The position numbers were made by a program, and so were the translations under genes. From assembly GCF_003248355.1 (NCBI RefSeq), contig NZ_QKWY01000001.1:2996001-3060000 (forward strand): a stretch of DNA of 64,000 nucleotides, read 5' to 3'. Positions within the stretch are counted from its first letter, which is position 1. The number at the start of each line of letters is the position of its first letter. The DNA is from Streptomyces sp. AC1-42W. Its GTDB lineage: Bacteria > Actinomycetota > Actinomycetes > Streptomycetales > Streptomycetaceae. The notes below the pieces were generated by a model that saw only the letters and a program-made list of their open reading frames with translations, was not told the origin of the DNA and searched no databases. Positions 1-9,690 of the stretch are shown here, one piece after another.

Positions 1-573
1 CGCGGCAGCGACACGTTCGTCCTGCTCTGGCTGGGCCACGGGGTGGGCGCGGCGGTGATGCTCGACGGGAAGCTGCGCCGGGGGGCCTCGGGCGGCGCGG
101 GCGAGATCGGCTTCCTGCCGGTCCCCGGCACGGGCGGCAGGCCGTCCGCCGTCAACTGCGACGGAGGGTTCCACTCGCTGACCGGTTCGGTGCCGCTGTG
201 CGAACTGGCCGCCGCCCACGGCATCGGCGTCCCGGCGGACGGCCAGGAGCCCGGCGCGGCGGCGGCCGTCCGGGCGGCGCTCGCGGGGGAGGGTGACGGC
301 GAGGGCTTCCTCGACGCCGCGGCCGACCGCATCGCGGTGGGCGCGGCCTCGGTGACCGCGGTCCTCGACCCCGGCCTCCTCCTGCTCTCCGGCGAGGTGG
401 GCCACGCGGGCGGCGCGGCCCTCGCCGCACGCGTCGAGGAGCGGCTGGCCACGATGTCCCCGCTGCGTACCGGGGTCCGGGCGGCCCTGCTGGGCGGCAC
501 GGCGGTCAGGCAGGGGGCGCTGCTCGCGGCGCGCGAGGCGGCGCAGGACGCGCTGTTCGCCCCCCGGGGCTGA
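1..573 (+). CDS. ROK-family protein (sugar kinase or NagC/XylR-like regulator), C-terminal part
   Basis: The gene enters from the left edge: the frame is open from base 1 and the upstream part lies outside the window. The visible 190 residues start with LLWLGHGVGAAVMLDGK and continue to a G-E-I-G-F stretch, the usual order in ROK proteins (glycine-rich phosphate loop, then the GExGH-like element). The zinc-site cysteines typical of ROK are poorly represented here (only the NCDGGF and PLCEL cysteines). ROK members are either sugar kinases or, with an N-terminal winged helix, sugar-responsive repressors; the half that decides this is missing. It faces the chitinase gene and shares a hairpin terminator with it, so a role in aminosugar metabolism is attractive but only inference. 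Confidence 0.75.
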   Translation, partial: RGSDTFVLLWLGHGVGAAVMLDGKLRRGASGGAGEIGFLPVPGTGGRPSAVNCDGGFHSLTGSVPLCELAAAHGIGVPADGQEPGAAAAVRAALAGEGDGEGFLDAAADRIAVGAASVTAVLDPGLLLLSGEVGHAGGAALAARVEERLATMSPLRTGVRAALLGGTAVRQGALLAAREAAQDALFAPRG

Positions 574-582
574 CACGGGAAC

Positions 583-619
583 GGTCCGGGGCGGGGCGTC
601 GGACGCCCCGCCCCGGACC
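583..619. terminator. Bidirectional hairpin terminator
   Basis: A perfect 16-bp inverted repeat (583-598 with 604-619) encloses a 5-base loop, TCGGA. It sits between the convergent ROK (+) and chitinase (-) genes, 9 bases after one stop and 26 bases from the other. It has no clear U-tract, which is common for Streptomyces terminators. Confidence 0.75.
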
Positions 620-644
620 GGGGGGATTCAGTGGTTCAGCGGGT

Positions 645-2999
645 TCAGCAGGCGCCGAGGTCCTGCCAGACGCCCCACTCGCCGGTGGTTCCGGGCTTCT
701 CGCCCTTCGTCCACCACTTCGACTTCCACTGGTGCCCGTCCTGGCTCACCGTCGTGGCCGCGCCGTAGGCGGTGTCCGCGTTCCAGGCCGCCGCCGTGCA
801 GGCGCCGCCCGTGGGGGTGGGGTCGGGGCTCGGGCCGGTGGAGCCGGACGGGTCGGGCGTCGGGGTGGAGCCGGTGCCCGGCTCGACGACCGTCGTGCCG
901 CGCGCCAGGTCGCCCGCCAGGGCGTAGGACTTGCCGTCGAAGGTCACGGTCCAGTTGGACGGCGTGGACGTCGGCTGGTAGTACACGAAGTCGACCTGGA
1001 CCGAGGCGCCGGGCGCCAGGCTCTGCCAGGACGGCAGCTTCAGCGAGACGCGGTTGTAGTCGCCCTTCAGTCCGCCGATGTTGTTCGAGGCGGTGTGGTC
1101 GCTGCGGACGATCGTGGTGCCGAAGCCGGACTGGTCCTTGGCGTTGGCGGGCGCCGAGGTGGAGTAGTCGAACTGGAACTCCGTGCCGCCGGGCAGCGTC
1201 GCCTTGGTGTTGTTGGTGATCGTCAGCTTGGGGCTGATCGGGTAGTTCGAGTCGCCCAGCGGGAACGCGCCGAAGGAGACGTCGATGTTCAGCGCCTGGG
1301 TGGGCAGGTCGATCGTGGAGCGCTTCGCGCCGTAGGGGGTGGCGTTCTTGAAGGTGTCGTACATCGTGGAGGTGAGCGTCGAGCCGGGCTCGTACTGGCC
1401 CTTGGCCGCGTTCCAGCCGTAGTCGCCGGCCAGCTCCCAGATCATCGTGCCGCCGATGCCCTTGTCGACCACGTAGTCGGCCTTGGCCTGGACGGACTGC
1501 TCGTCCTCGGTGGAGAGGAAGACCTTCTTCTCGGCGTTCCACAGCCACGGCGCCACCAGGGTGGAGTCGTAGTTGCGGACGTAGGTGCCGGTCAGCTCGG
1601 TGTCCGCCGGGAACCCGTAGTCGGTGACGTAGTCGCCGACGATGCCCTTCTCCAGGTTCTTGGCGTGCCACATCGGGTTGGAGCCGGCGGGCGACTCCTT
1701 GCCGTTGTCGTCCAGGTCGTGCCAGAGGTTGTCGATGCCGACAGCGCCGTCACCGCACTTGGTCAGCCCCGCGCCGGCCGGGCAGTCGGTGGTGGCCGCC
1801 TTGCCCCACAGGCCGTTGGTGCCGCCCTGGACGTTCTTGAAGCCGCGGGAGTAGTACGGCAGGCCGATGTTGATCCGGCCGGACGGCATGGAACCGCGGA
1901 AGTAGTGGTAGGCCCAGTCGGTGTTGAGGTAGCCGATGCCGCCGTACTGCGAGGTGGAGTAGACGTTCGCCTGGGCGAGTTCGGCGTCCTTGCCGTCGTC
2001 GAACAGCGCGGCGTTCGGGCCGACGTACTCGTTCCAGGCGCCGTGCAGGTCGTACGACATGATGTTGACGTAGTCCAGGTACTTCTGGACCTGGAAGGTC
2101 TCCATGCCGCGCAGCAGGTAGCCGGAGGACGGGGCGGCGACGCTGAGCAGGTAGTGCTTGCCGTCGGCGGCGGACGCCCGGTCGAGCTTCTCGCGCAGGG
2201 TCTTCATCAGCGCGGCGTAGCCCTTGACCAGGCCGGCCCGGCGGCCGTTGGACAGCGTGTGGTCCAGCGGGTTGCCGGCGTCCTTCATGGTCGTGGGGTA
2301 CTCGTAGTCGATGTCGACCCCGTTGAAGCCGTACGTCCGGATGAAGTCGACCGCGGAGTCGGCGAAGGTGTCGATTCCGGCCTGATTGACGGAGCCGTCC
2401 GCGTTGGTGGCCATCGAGTAGAAGCCGCCGGAGTCGACGCGCTTGCCGCTCTCGTCGAAGTAGCCGCCGGTCTCGGCCCAGCCGCCGACCGACACCATCG
2501 TCTTGACGTTCGGGTACTGCTTCTTGAACTTGTTCAGCAGGTTGAAGTGGCCCTTGTACGGGAAGCCGGGGTCCATCTCGGCACCCTTGACGCCCGGCCA
2601 GGTCATCCCGGTGGAGGCGTTGTTCGGGCCGTCCGCGCCCACGGAGAGCTTGTTCGAGCCGTCGACGTGGGCGAAGGCGTAGTTGAGGTGGGTGACCTTG
2701 TCCCAGGGGATGTCGGAGGCGAGGTAGGCGGGCTTGCCGTCCTTGCCGGTCCGCCAGTTGGTGAAGTAGCCGATGACGCGCCGGGGGTGGTCGGCGCCCA
2801 TCTTCTCGCGACCCTCGGAGTCGTACACGGAGCAGTACGGGACGGTGACACCGGGCGTCTCGTAGAGCCCGTCGGGGCGACAGGACTCCTGGTCGACGGC
2901 GGCGGCCGAGGGGGTCGCGGAGAGCGAGCCGATCAGCAGCGCGGCGACGCCGGCGCCGGCGGCGAGGAGCGAGGCTCTCGCACGGGTGGGGGACAGCAC
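645..2999 (-). CDS. Secreted GH18 chitinase with C-terminal CBM5/12 chitin-binding domain
   Basis: Extracellular endochitinase hydrolysing chitin beta-1,4 links. I place the start at the GTG at 2999, preceded by AGGAGG, giving 784 aa beginning [12 protein letters not shown]; a longer open frame to 3146 would run through the promoter. Residues 1-35 form a Sec signal peptide ending in ATPSAAA. The GH18 barrel carries VDIDYEYP with catalytic Glu about residue 233 of the DxxDxDxE signature. After the barrel (to about 530) comes a beta-rich domain (about 550-690), a Thr/Pro/Asp-rich linker, and a terminal domain beginning [13 protein letters not shown] with several Trp, typical of CBM5/12. The upstream operators indicate induction by chitin degradation products through DasR. 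Confidence 0.93.
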   Translation of the reverse strand: MLSPTRARASLLAAGAGVAALLIGSLSATPSAAAVDQESCRPDGLYETPGVTVPYCSVYDSEGREKMGADHPRRVIGYFTNWRTGKDGKPAYLASDIPWDKVTHLNYAFAHVDGSNKLSVGADGPNNASTGMTWPGVKGAEMDPGFPYKGHFNLLNKFKKQYPNVKTMVSVGGWAETGGYFDESGKRVDSGGFYSMATNADGSVNQAGIDTFADSAVDFIRTYGFNGVDIDYEYPTTMKDAGNPLDHTLSNGRRAGLVKGYAALMKTLREKLDRASAADGKHYLLSVAAPSSGYLLRGMETFQVQKYLDYVNIMSYDLHGAWNEYVGPNAALFDDGKDAELAQANVYSTSQYGGIGYLNTDWAYHYFRGSMPSGRINIGLPYYSRGFKNVQGGTNGLWGKAATTDCPAGAGLTKCGDGAVGIDNLWHDLDDNGKESPAGSNPMWHAKNLEKGIVGDYVTDYGFPADTELTGTYVRNYDSTLVAPWLWNAEKKVFLSTEDEQSVQAKADYVVDKGIGGTMIWELAGDYGWNAAKGQYEPGSTLTSTMYDTFKNATPYGAKRSTIDLPTQALNIDVSFGAFPLGDSNYPISPKLTITNNTKATLPGGTEFQFDYSTSAPANAKDQSGFGTTIVRSDHTASNNIGGLKGDYNRVSLKLPSWQSLAPGASVQVDFVYYQPTSTPSNWTVTFDGKSYALAGDLARGTTVVEPGTGSTPTPDPSGSTGPSPDPTPTGGACTAAAWNADTAYGAATTVSQDGHQWKSKWWTKGEKPGTTGEWGVWQDLGAC

Positions 3000-3117
3000 G
3001 TTCGGTTCCTCCTGGGGAGGTCGGCAGAACACAACTGACAAGAAGGGACAGGGGGGTGACTCGTCCCTGGTCACCGGTGTGCGCACACCGGGGGACCGTT
3101 CCTCGGAGGTGACGCAG

Positions 3118-3160
3118 AGATTAAGAGGACTAGACCAGTGCGTCAATAGGTCTGGACCAA
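3118..3160 (-). promoter_or_regulatory. Chitinase promoter with two DasR-like operator repeats
   Basis: Read on the minus strand, TTGACG (3141-3146) and TAATCT (3118-3123) are separated by exactly 17 bases, a strong vegetative promoter. Two direct repeats are woven through it: TTGGTCCAGACC (3149-3160), just upstream of the -35 box, and CTGGTCTAGTCC (3127-3138), inside the spacer. They start 22 bp apart, two helical turns. The arrangement matches the 12-bp direct-repeat chitinase promoters described in Streptomyces, and each repeat resembles the DasR site ACTGGTCTAGACCACT. Confidence 0.85.
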
Positions 3161-3285
3161 TCGTGGTTCTTTCCTGTCCAGGTGTCCGAAAAGACCCTTG
3201 TCACGCGGCGTCTGTGAGCCACTCCACAGCGTTCGCCCGTATGGGCCGCGCCCGAACGTGGCACACTGACCCTGTACCAGCAGCA

Positions 3286-3412
3286 GCGCACTCCGGGGTC
3301 GGTGTAATTCCGAACCGGCGGTTATAGTCCGCGACCCGTCCGCATCCAGCGGCCGGTTGACCAGGTGAGATTCCTGGACCGACGGTTAAAGTCCGGATGG
3401 GAGGCAGTGCGC
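3286..3412 (+). promoter_or_regulatory. FMN riboswitch (RFN element)
   Basis: The conserved RFN blocks occur in order: CTCCGGGGTCGGTG, then AACCGGCGGTTATAGTCCGCGA, then CCAGGTGAGATTCCTGGACCGACGGTTAAAGTCCGGATGGGAGGC (given here only as block landmarks at 3291-3304, 3313-3334 and 3361-3405). The P1 stem closes with GCGCAC (3286-3291) against GTGCGC (3407-3412). About 160 bases of leader follow before ribD and include a hairpin, CGGATGGT (3445-3452) with ACCATCCG (3468-3475), that may be part of the expression platform. It should repress the rib operon when FMN is high. Confidence 0.93.
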
Positions 3413-3572
3413 GGCGGGCCGTTTCGCGGGTACGCCGCCGTCGGCGGATGGTTTTCCGGGCAACCGGACCATCCGTGTTCTCCGGCATCCGGCGTCCCCT
3501 GTCGTGCGTCCCGCTTCTTCTGTCGTTATCGACAGGCCCCGGAGTCCGTGCCCGAAGAGGCAGGAGGACCCG

Positions 3573-4673
3573 GTGGACACCGCAGCCGACATCACCGCCA
3601 TGCGCCGAGCCATCGCGCTCGCCGCCCGCGGCCTCGGCTCCACCAGCCCCAACCCGGTCGTCGGATGCGTCGTCCTCGACGCCGCCGGACAGCCCGCGGG
3701 CGAGGGCTTCCACCAGCGCGCCGGCGGCCCGCACGCCGAGATCCACGCCCTGCGCGCGGCCGGCGACCGGGCCCGGGGCGGCACCGCCTACGTCACCCTG
3801 GAACCCTGCGACCACACCGGCCGCACCGGCCCCTGCTCCCGAGCACTCGTCGACGCCGGGATCGCCCGCGTCGTGTACGCGGTCGGCGACCCGAACCCGC
3901 AGGCCACCGGCGGCGCCGCCACCCTGCGCGCCGCCGGCGTCCGCACCGAGTCCGGCCTCCTGGCCGCCGAGGCCGAGGCCGGCAACGCCGCCTGGCTGAC
4001 CTCCGTGCGCCGGGGCCGCCCGCACCTCACCTGGAAGTACGCGGCCACCCTGGACGGCCGGGTCGCCGCGGCCGACGCCACCAGCCGCTGGATCAGCTCC
4101 GCCGCCTCCCGCGCCGACGTCCACCGGCTGCGCGCCGAGGCGGACGCCGTGCTCGTCGGCTCCGGCACCGCCCGCGCCGACGACCCCCAGCTCGGGGTGC
4201 GCGGCATCGACGGCGCCGTCCAGCCCCTGCGGGTCGTCCTGGACACCCGCGCCACCGCCGTACGGCCCGGCGCCCGGGTCCTCGACACCACCGCGCCCAC
4301 CCTGATCGCGGTCGCCGAGGACGCCGACGCGCGCCACCTGCCCGCCGAGGCCGTCCTGCGCCTCCCGCCCGCCCCCGCCGGGCCCGGCCTCGACCTCACC
4401 GCCCTGCTCGCCGCCCTCCACGGGCGCGGCGTGCGCTCCGTACTCCTCGAAGGCGGCCCGGTCCTGGCCGGCGCCTTCGTCGCCGCGGGACTCGTCGACA
4501 AGGTCGTCGGCTATCTCGCCCCCGTCCTCCTCGGCGCGGGCCCCGCCGCCCTCGCCGACGCCGGAATCCACACGCTCGCCGAGGCGTTGCGCCTCGACGT
4601 GACGGAGACCGTTCGCATCGGCCCCGATCTGCGCGTCACCGCCGTTCCCGGCCGCACCCGGAAGGAAAACTGA
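3573..4673 (+). CDS. ribD: Bifunctional pyrimidine deaminase / reductase, riboflavin biosynthesis
   Basis: RibD performs the deamination and the side-chain reduction after GTP cyclohydrolase II in riboflavin synthesis. The GTG at 3573 is chosen because AGGAGG lies 6 bases upstream; the protein is 366 aa. The N-terminal cytidine-deaminase-like domain has H54-A-E56 and the zinc Cys pair in PCDHTGRTGPCSRAL. The C-terminal half (from about 150) is the dihydrofolate-reductase-like RibD_C domain, with LTWKYAATLDGR and VLLEGGPVLAGAF. It is the first gene after the FMN riboswitch, and its stop codon is followed immediately by the ribE start. Confidence 0.95.
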   Translation: MDTAADITAMRRAIALAARGLGSTSPNPVVGCVVLDAAGQPAGEGFHQRAGGPHAEIHALRAAGDRARGGTAYVTLEPCDHTGRTGPCSRALVDAGIARVVYAVGDPNPQATGGAATLRAAGVRTESGLLAAEAEAGNAAWLTSVRRGRPHLTWKYAATLDGRVAAADATSRWISSAASRADVHRLRAEADAVLVGSGTARADDPQLGVRGIDGAVQPLRVVLDTRATAVRPGARVLDTTAPTLIAVAEDADARHLPAEAVLRLPPAPAGPGLDLTALLAALHGRGVRSVLLEGGPVLAGAFVAAGLVDKVVGYLAPVLLGAGPAALADAGIHTLAEALRLDVTETVRIGPDLRVTAVPGRTRKEN

Positions 4674-5291
4674 GTGTTCACCGGAATTGTCGAAGAACTG
4701 GGCGAGGTCACCGCCGTCGAGCGGCTCGACGACGCCTCCCGCTTCCGTCTGCGCGGCCCCGTCGTCACCGAGGGCGCCAAGCACGGCGACTCGATCGCCG
4801 TGAACGGCGTCTGCCTGACCGTCGTGGACCTCGGCGAGCACGAGTTCACCGCCGATGTGATGGCCGAGACGCTGAACCGCTCCAGCCTCGGCGCCCTGAC
4901 CGCCGGCTCCCGCGTCAACCTCGAACGTCCCATGGCACTCGGCGGACGGCTCGGCGGCCACATCGTCCAGGGCCACGTGGACGGCACCGGCCGCATCCTG
5001 GAGCGCACCCCCTCCGAGAACTGGGAGGTCGTGAAGGTGTCGCTGCCCGCGCACCTCTCCCGGTACGTGGTGGAGAAGGGCTCGATCACCGTGGACGGCG
5101 TCAGCCTGACCGTGGTGGACGCCGCCCCCGACCACTTCACCATCAGCCTCATCCCCACCACCCTCGCCCTGACCACGCTCGGCCTCAAGGGGCCCGGCGA
5201 GCCGGTCAACCTGGAGGTGGACGTCATCGCGAAGTACGTCGAGCGGCTGCTCGGCGCCGGCGCGCCGGAGCCCGGAGAGGACGCGAAGTGA
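4674..5291 (+). CDS. ribE: Riboflavin synthase alpha chain
   Basis: RibE dismutates two 6,7-dimethyl-8-ribityllumazine molecules into riboflavin and the pyrimidinedione. The 205-aa protein begins with the hallmark [10 protein letters not shown] (GTG start), and its two lumazine-binding repeats both show GVCLTVVD / GVSLTVVD and a GHVDGTG element. The GTG start at 4674 abuts the ribD stop, and its own stop overlaps the ribM start (GTGA), so translational coupling is likely across the operon. Confidence 0.95.
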   Translation: MFTGIVEELGEVTAVERLDDASRFRLRGPVVTEGAKHGDSIAVNGVCLTVVDLGEHEFTADVMAETLNRSSLGALTAGSRVNLERPMALGGRLGGHIVQGHVDGTGRILERTPSENWEVVKVSLPAHLSRYVVEKGSITVDGVSLTVVDAAPDHFTISLIPTTLALTTLGLKGPGEPVNLEVDVIAKYVERLLGAGAPEPGEDAK

Positions 5292-5928
5292 GCGCCGTGC
5301 ACTGGCTGAACTCCGAGGCGTTCACCCTCCTCGGCCAGCACATCATCTGGTCCGACATGATCGGCAACACCGTCGGCCTGATCGCCCTCACCCTGGGCTG
5401 GCTGCGCTCCATCTGGACCTGGCCCGCCCAGCTCCTGTCCGGCGTCGTGCTGGTCGCCGCCAACGTCTCCGTCCACCAGGCGGGCAGCGTCGGCAAGCAG
5501 CTCATCGTCATCGCCGTCGCCGTCTGGGGCTGGCAGCAGTGGACCCGGGGCCGGCGCCAGGCGCAGGACGGCACCCTCGCGGTCCGCTTCGCCACCTGGC
5601 GCGAACGCGGCTACCTGGCCGGCGGGGCCGCCCTCGGCACCCTCGCGGTCGGCGGCCTGTTCACCGCCTTCCCCTCGCTCTCCTGGAGCCCGTGGGCCGA
5701 CGCCTACATCTTCGCCGGCACCCTCGTCGCGATGCTCGCCCAGGCCCGCGGCATGGTCGAGTTCTGGTTCGCCTGGCTTCTGGTCGACCTGGTCGGCGTC
5801 CCGCTGAACTTCCACAGCGGACTCGCCTTCTCCGGTCTCATCTACGTCGTCTACGGCGCCCTCGTCCTGTGGGGGATGCGCGACTGGTGGCTGCGTACGC
5901 GGACACCCGTACTGGAAGGAGTCACGGC

Positions 5929-5932
<4 letters not shown>
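5288..5932 (+). CDS. ribM: PnuC-family riboflavin transporter RibM
   Basis: Integral membrane protein of 214 aa with about six to seven hydrophobic segments, in the PnuC family of vitamin transporters. Family members carry nicotinamide mononucleoside or riboflavin. Position between ribE and ribAB, inside an FMN-riboswitch operon, matches the RibM riboflavin/roseoflavin transporter of Streptomyces davawensis, so riboflavin uptake is the preferred call. The GTG start overlaps the ribE stop by 3 bases, and its TGA overlaps the ATG of ribAB. Conserved motifs include [10 protein letters not shown] and the polar segment near [12 protein letters not shown]. Substrate is inferred from context and the known orthologue, not from the sequence alone. 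Confidence 0.85.
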
Positions 5933-7227
<1,295 letters not shown>

Positions 7228-7275
7228 CACCACCGGCACCACAACACGTCACCCGTACAGAGAAGCAGGAGAGAC

Positions 7276-7761
7276 ATGAGCGGCAAGGGCGCACCCGAAC
7301 TGTCCGTACGCAACTGCGGTGACCTCCGTGTGGCGGTCGTCGCCGCACAGTGGCACGAGAAGGTCATGGACGGACTCGTCGACGGCGCCCTGCGCGCCCT
7401 GCACGAGCTGGGCATCGACGAGCCGACCCTGCTCCGCGTCCCCGGCAGCTTCGAGCTGCCCGTCGTCGCCAAGGTGCTGGCCGGCCGCGGCTACGACGCG
7501 ATCGTCGCCCTCGGCGTGATCATCCGCGGCGGCACCCCGCACTTCGAGTACGTGTCCCACGGCGTCACCGCCGGGCTGACCCGGGTCGCCGTCGACACCG
7601 GCGTCCCGGTCGGCTTCGGCGTCCTCACCTGCGACACCGAGGAACAGGCGCTCGACCGCGCCGGACTCGAAGGGTCCAACGAGGACAAGGGGCACGAAGC
7701 GGTCACCGCCGCCGTCGCCACCGCCGCCACACTGCGCTCGGTCAGCGAACCCTGGCGCTGA
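7276..7761 (+). CDS. ribH: 6,7-dimethyl-8-ribityllumazine synthase
   Basis: 161-aa lumazine synthase, which condenses the ribitylamino-pyrimidinedione with dihydroxybutanone phosphate. Family size and motifs are normal: [10 protein letters not shown] (written [14 protein letters not shown] here), [14 protein letters not shown] and [16 protein letters not shown]. An AGGAG site precedes the ATG. It follows ribAB by 48 bases in the same operon and completes the pathway seen in this window, except for the phosphatase step. Confidence 0.95.
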   Translation: MSGKGAPELSVRNCGDLRVAVVAAQWHEKVMDGLVDGALRALHELGIDEPTLLRVPGSFELPVVAKVLAGRGYDAIVALGVIIRGGTPHFEYVSHGVTAGLTRVAVDTGVPVGFGVLTCDTEEQALDRAGLEGSNEDKGHEAVTAAVATAATLRSVSEPWR

Positions 7762-7795
7762 GTACGGGCCCGGCACCCCGTATTCTGAGCACATC

Positions 7796-8068
7796 ATGGC
7801 GAACAAAACCTTCGAAGAGCTCTTCGCCGAGCTGCAGCTCAAGGCCGCCAACGGCGACCCCTCCACCTCCCGCACCGCCGAGCTGGTGGAGAAGGGGGTC
7901 CATGCCATCGGCAAGAAGGTCGTCGAGGAGGCCGCCGAAGTCTGGATGGCCGCCGAGCACGAGAGCAAGGACGCCGCCGCCGAGGAGATCTCGCAACTGC
8001 TGTACCACGTCCAGGTGATGATGGTCGCGCGCGGGATCTCCCTCGACGACGTCTACGCCCACCTCTGA
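7796..8068 (+). CDS. hisE: Phosphoribosyl-ATP pyrophosphatase
   Basis: 90-aa all-alpha MazG-like enzyme removing pyrophosphate from phosphoribosyl-ATP, second step of histidine synthesis. The motif [17 protein letters not shown] with its Glu pairs supplies the Mg ligands, followed by [14 protein letters not shown]. It lies 34 bases after ribH and 61 bases before hisG, all in the same direction. Coupling of hisEG to the rib genes is the usual Streptomyces order. Confidence 0.95.
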   Translation: MANKTFEELFAELQLKAANGDPSTSRTAELVEKGVHAIGKKVVEEAAEVWMAAEHESKDAAAEEISQLLYHVQVMMVARGISLDDVYAHL

Positions 8069-8129
8069 GCCGGACCCCGCACCCCCCCTACCCGTCCCGC
8101 CCCACCCTCCGCAAAGGAAACCCGACCTC

Positions 8130-9014
8130 ATGCTGCGCATCGCCGTCCCCAACAAGGGAGCCATCTCCGGGCCTGCGATGGCGATGCTCCATGAGGCGGG
8201 CTACAAGCAGCGCAAGGAGTCGAAGGAACTCGTCCTCGTCGACCCCGCCAACGAGGTCGAGTTCTTCTACCTGCGCCCCCGCGACATCGCCATCTACGTC
8301 AGCTCGGGCCGTCTCGACATCGGCATCACCGGCCGCGACCTGCTGCTCGACTCCGGCGCCCAGGCCGAGGAGATCCTCCGGCTCGGCTTCGCCCGCTCCA
8401 CCTTCCGCTTCGCCGCCAAGCCCGGCACCGTCGCCGGACCGCAGGACTTCGGCGGCCTGACGATCGCCACCTCCTACGAGGGCATCGTCGCCAAGCACCT
8501 CGCCGATTCCGGCGTGGACGCCTCCGTCGTCCACCTCGACGGCGCCGTCGAGACCGCCATCGAACTCGGCGTCGCCCAGGTGATCGCGGACGTCGTGGAG
8601 ACCGGCACCAGCCTGCGCAACGCCGGCCTCGAAATCATCGGCGAACCGATCATGACCTCCGAGGCCGTCGTCATCCTCCCCCAGGCTCGAACCGACTCGC
8701 CCGGGGGGACCCCCTCCACCGGCGCCCCCGCCGAGGAACCCAAGGTCCAGCAGTTCCTGCGCCGCCTCCAGGGCGTCCTGGTCGCCCGCAGCTACGTGAT
8801 GATGGACTACGACTGCCGCGTCGAGCACCTGGAGCGCGCCGTCGCCCTGACGCCCGGCCTGGAGTCGCCGACCATCTCCCCGCTGCACCACGAGGGCTGG
8901 GTCGCCGTCCGCTCCATGGTCGCCGCCGCCGAGGCACAGCGGATCATGGACGACCTGTACGACCTCGGCGCCCGCGCCATCCTCACCACCGCGATCCACG
9001 CCTGCCGTCTCTGA
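8130..9014 (+). CDS. hisG: ATP phosphoribosyltransferase (long form)
   Basis: First committed enzyme of histidine synthesis, long form with a C-terminal ACT-like regulatory domain. At 294 aa it is about a dozen residues longer than I recall for Streptomyces HisG. It begins MLRIAVPNKGAISG and contains GRLDIGITGRDLLLDSG and the PRPP-loop-like DVVETGTSLRNAGLEII. The extra residues (about 183-198, PQARTDSPGGTPSTG) map onto a G/C-rich repeat-like insertion inside the gene and stay in frame. The C-terminus (VMMDYDCRVEHLERA to AILTTAIHACRL) is intact, so the enzyme is probably functional. Confidence 0.93.
   Translation: MLRIAVPNKGAISGPAMAMLHEAGYKQRKESKELVLVDPANEVEFFYLRPRDIAIYVSSGRLDIGITGRDLLLDSGAQAEEILRLGFARSTFRFAAKPGTVAGPQDFGGLTIATSYEGIVAKHLADSGVDASVVHLDGAVETAIELGVAQVIADVVETGTSLRNAGLEIIGEPIMTSEAVVILPQARTDSPGGTPSTGAPAEEPKVQQFLRRLQGVLVARSYVMMDYDCRVEHLERAVALTPGLESPTISPLHHEGWVAVRSMVAAAEAQRIMDDLYDLGARAILTTAIHACRL
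8676..8716 (-). repeat. Streptomyces-type C5/G6 dyad repeat inserted in hisG
   Basis: On the minus strand this reads GGTCCCCCCGGGCGAGTCGG followed by TTCGAGCCTGGGGGAGG. It has the pattern of a dyad repeat I recall from intergenic regions of Streptomyces: a GTCCCCC arm, a central GAG/CTCG pair, and a TGGGGGAG arm. A second relative lies at 26835-26874. Here it is in coding sequence and preserves the frame. Confidence 0.5.
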
Positions 9015-9039
9015 CGGCGGGAGACGGAAGAAGAGCACG

Positions 9040-9504
9040 ATGCCAGCCCCCACGCCCCCGCCCGGCCCCCCGGCCCTGCCGGTCACCTTCCGGCCGACCC
9101 GCACCCGGATGGTCCTGCTCACCGTGGGGGCGGTGATGTTCGCCGTCATCACCGTCGTCGCCTTCACCCTCGAACAGCTCAGCGGGGGAGAGCGGATCAG
9201 CTTCGTCTTCACCGCCCTCCTCTTCTTCGGCGTCCTCGCACTGCTCAGCCGGCCCAAGGTCGTCGCCGACGAGGAGGGCGTCACCGTCGTCAACCTCACC
9301 CGCAGCCGCCGGCTGTCCTGGGCCCAGATCGTCCGCGTCAACCTGCGCGTCGGCGATCCGTGGGTCTTCCTCGACCTCAGCGACGGCACCAGCATGCCCG
9401 CCCTCGGCATCCAGCCCGGCATCGCCAAGCAGCAGGCCATCCGGGACGCCCGCGCGCTCCGCGCCCTCGCCGAGAACCGCGGCACGGGCACGGACAACGG
9501 CTGA
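9040..9504 (+). CDS. PH domain-containing small membrane protein
   Basis: 154 aa with a proline-rich start, two adjacent membrane segments (about 25-45 and 58-75) and a C-terminal bacterial PH-like domain with VVADEEGVTVVNLTRSRRLSW and VNLRVGDPWVFLDLSDG. This is the layout of the PH-domain membrane proteins that follow hisG in many Streptomyces. Function unknown. It lies 25 bases after hisG and is probably the last gene of the rib-his transcript. Confidence 0.8.
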   Translation: MPAPTPPPGPPALPVTFRPTRTRMVLLTVGAVMFAVITVVAFTLEQLSGGERISFVFTALLFFGVLALLSRPKVVADEEGVTVVNLTRSRRLSWAQIVRVNLRVGDPWVFLDLSDGTSMPALGIQPGIAKQQAIRDARALRALAENRGTGTDNG

Positions 9505-9570
9505 GCCCCCTGCCCCACAGGGCCTCCCGTTGTTTACTCTGGAGAACGGCGGCGCCCCGTGCGCGCCCCG

Positions 9571-9601
9571 CCCCGCCCGAAGGCCCACCCGGCCGGCGGG
9601 G
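9571..9601 (+). terminator. Possible terminator after the rib-his operon
   Basis: CCCCGCC (9571-9577) can pair with GGCGGGG (9595-9601) across a 17-base loop and is followed by CTTTT. It lies 67 bases beyond the PH-domain gene and 90 bases before the next gene. The stem is short, so the call is weak. Confidence 0.4.
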
Positions 9602-9690
9602 CTTTTCCTGCGACCCGAGGAGTGACTCCCTCCAGCAATGGACGGATCGTCCGGTAGTACCTGCGCCGCCCCCTCAGCGGAGGCGGCGGC

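Noticed and set aside
732..3038. 768-codon frame antisense to the chitinase
   Set aside because: Shadow of the chitinase gene; the sense strand has clear GH18 motifs.
9505..9690. Riboswitch upstream of the CBS membrane proteins
   Set aside because: No match to M-box, yybP or c-di-AMP motifs that I know; only a weak hairpin is seen.
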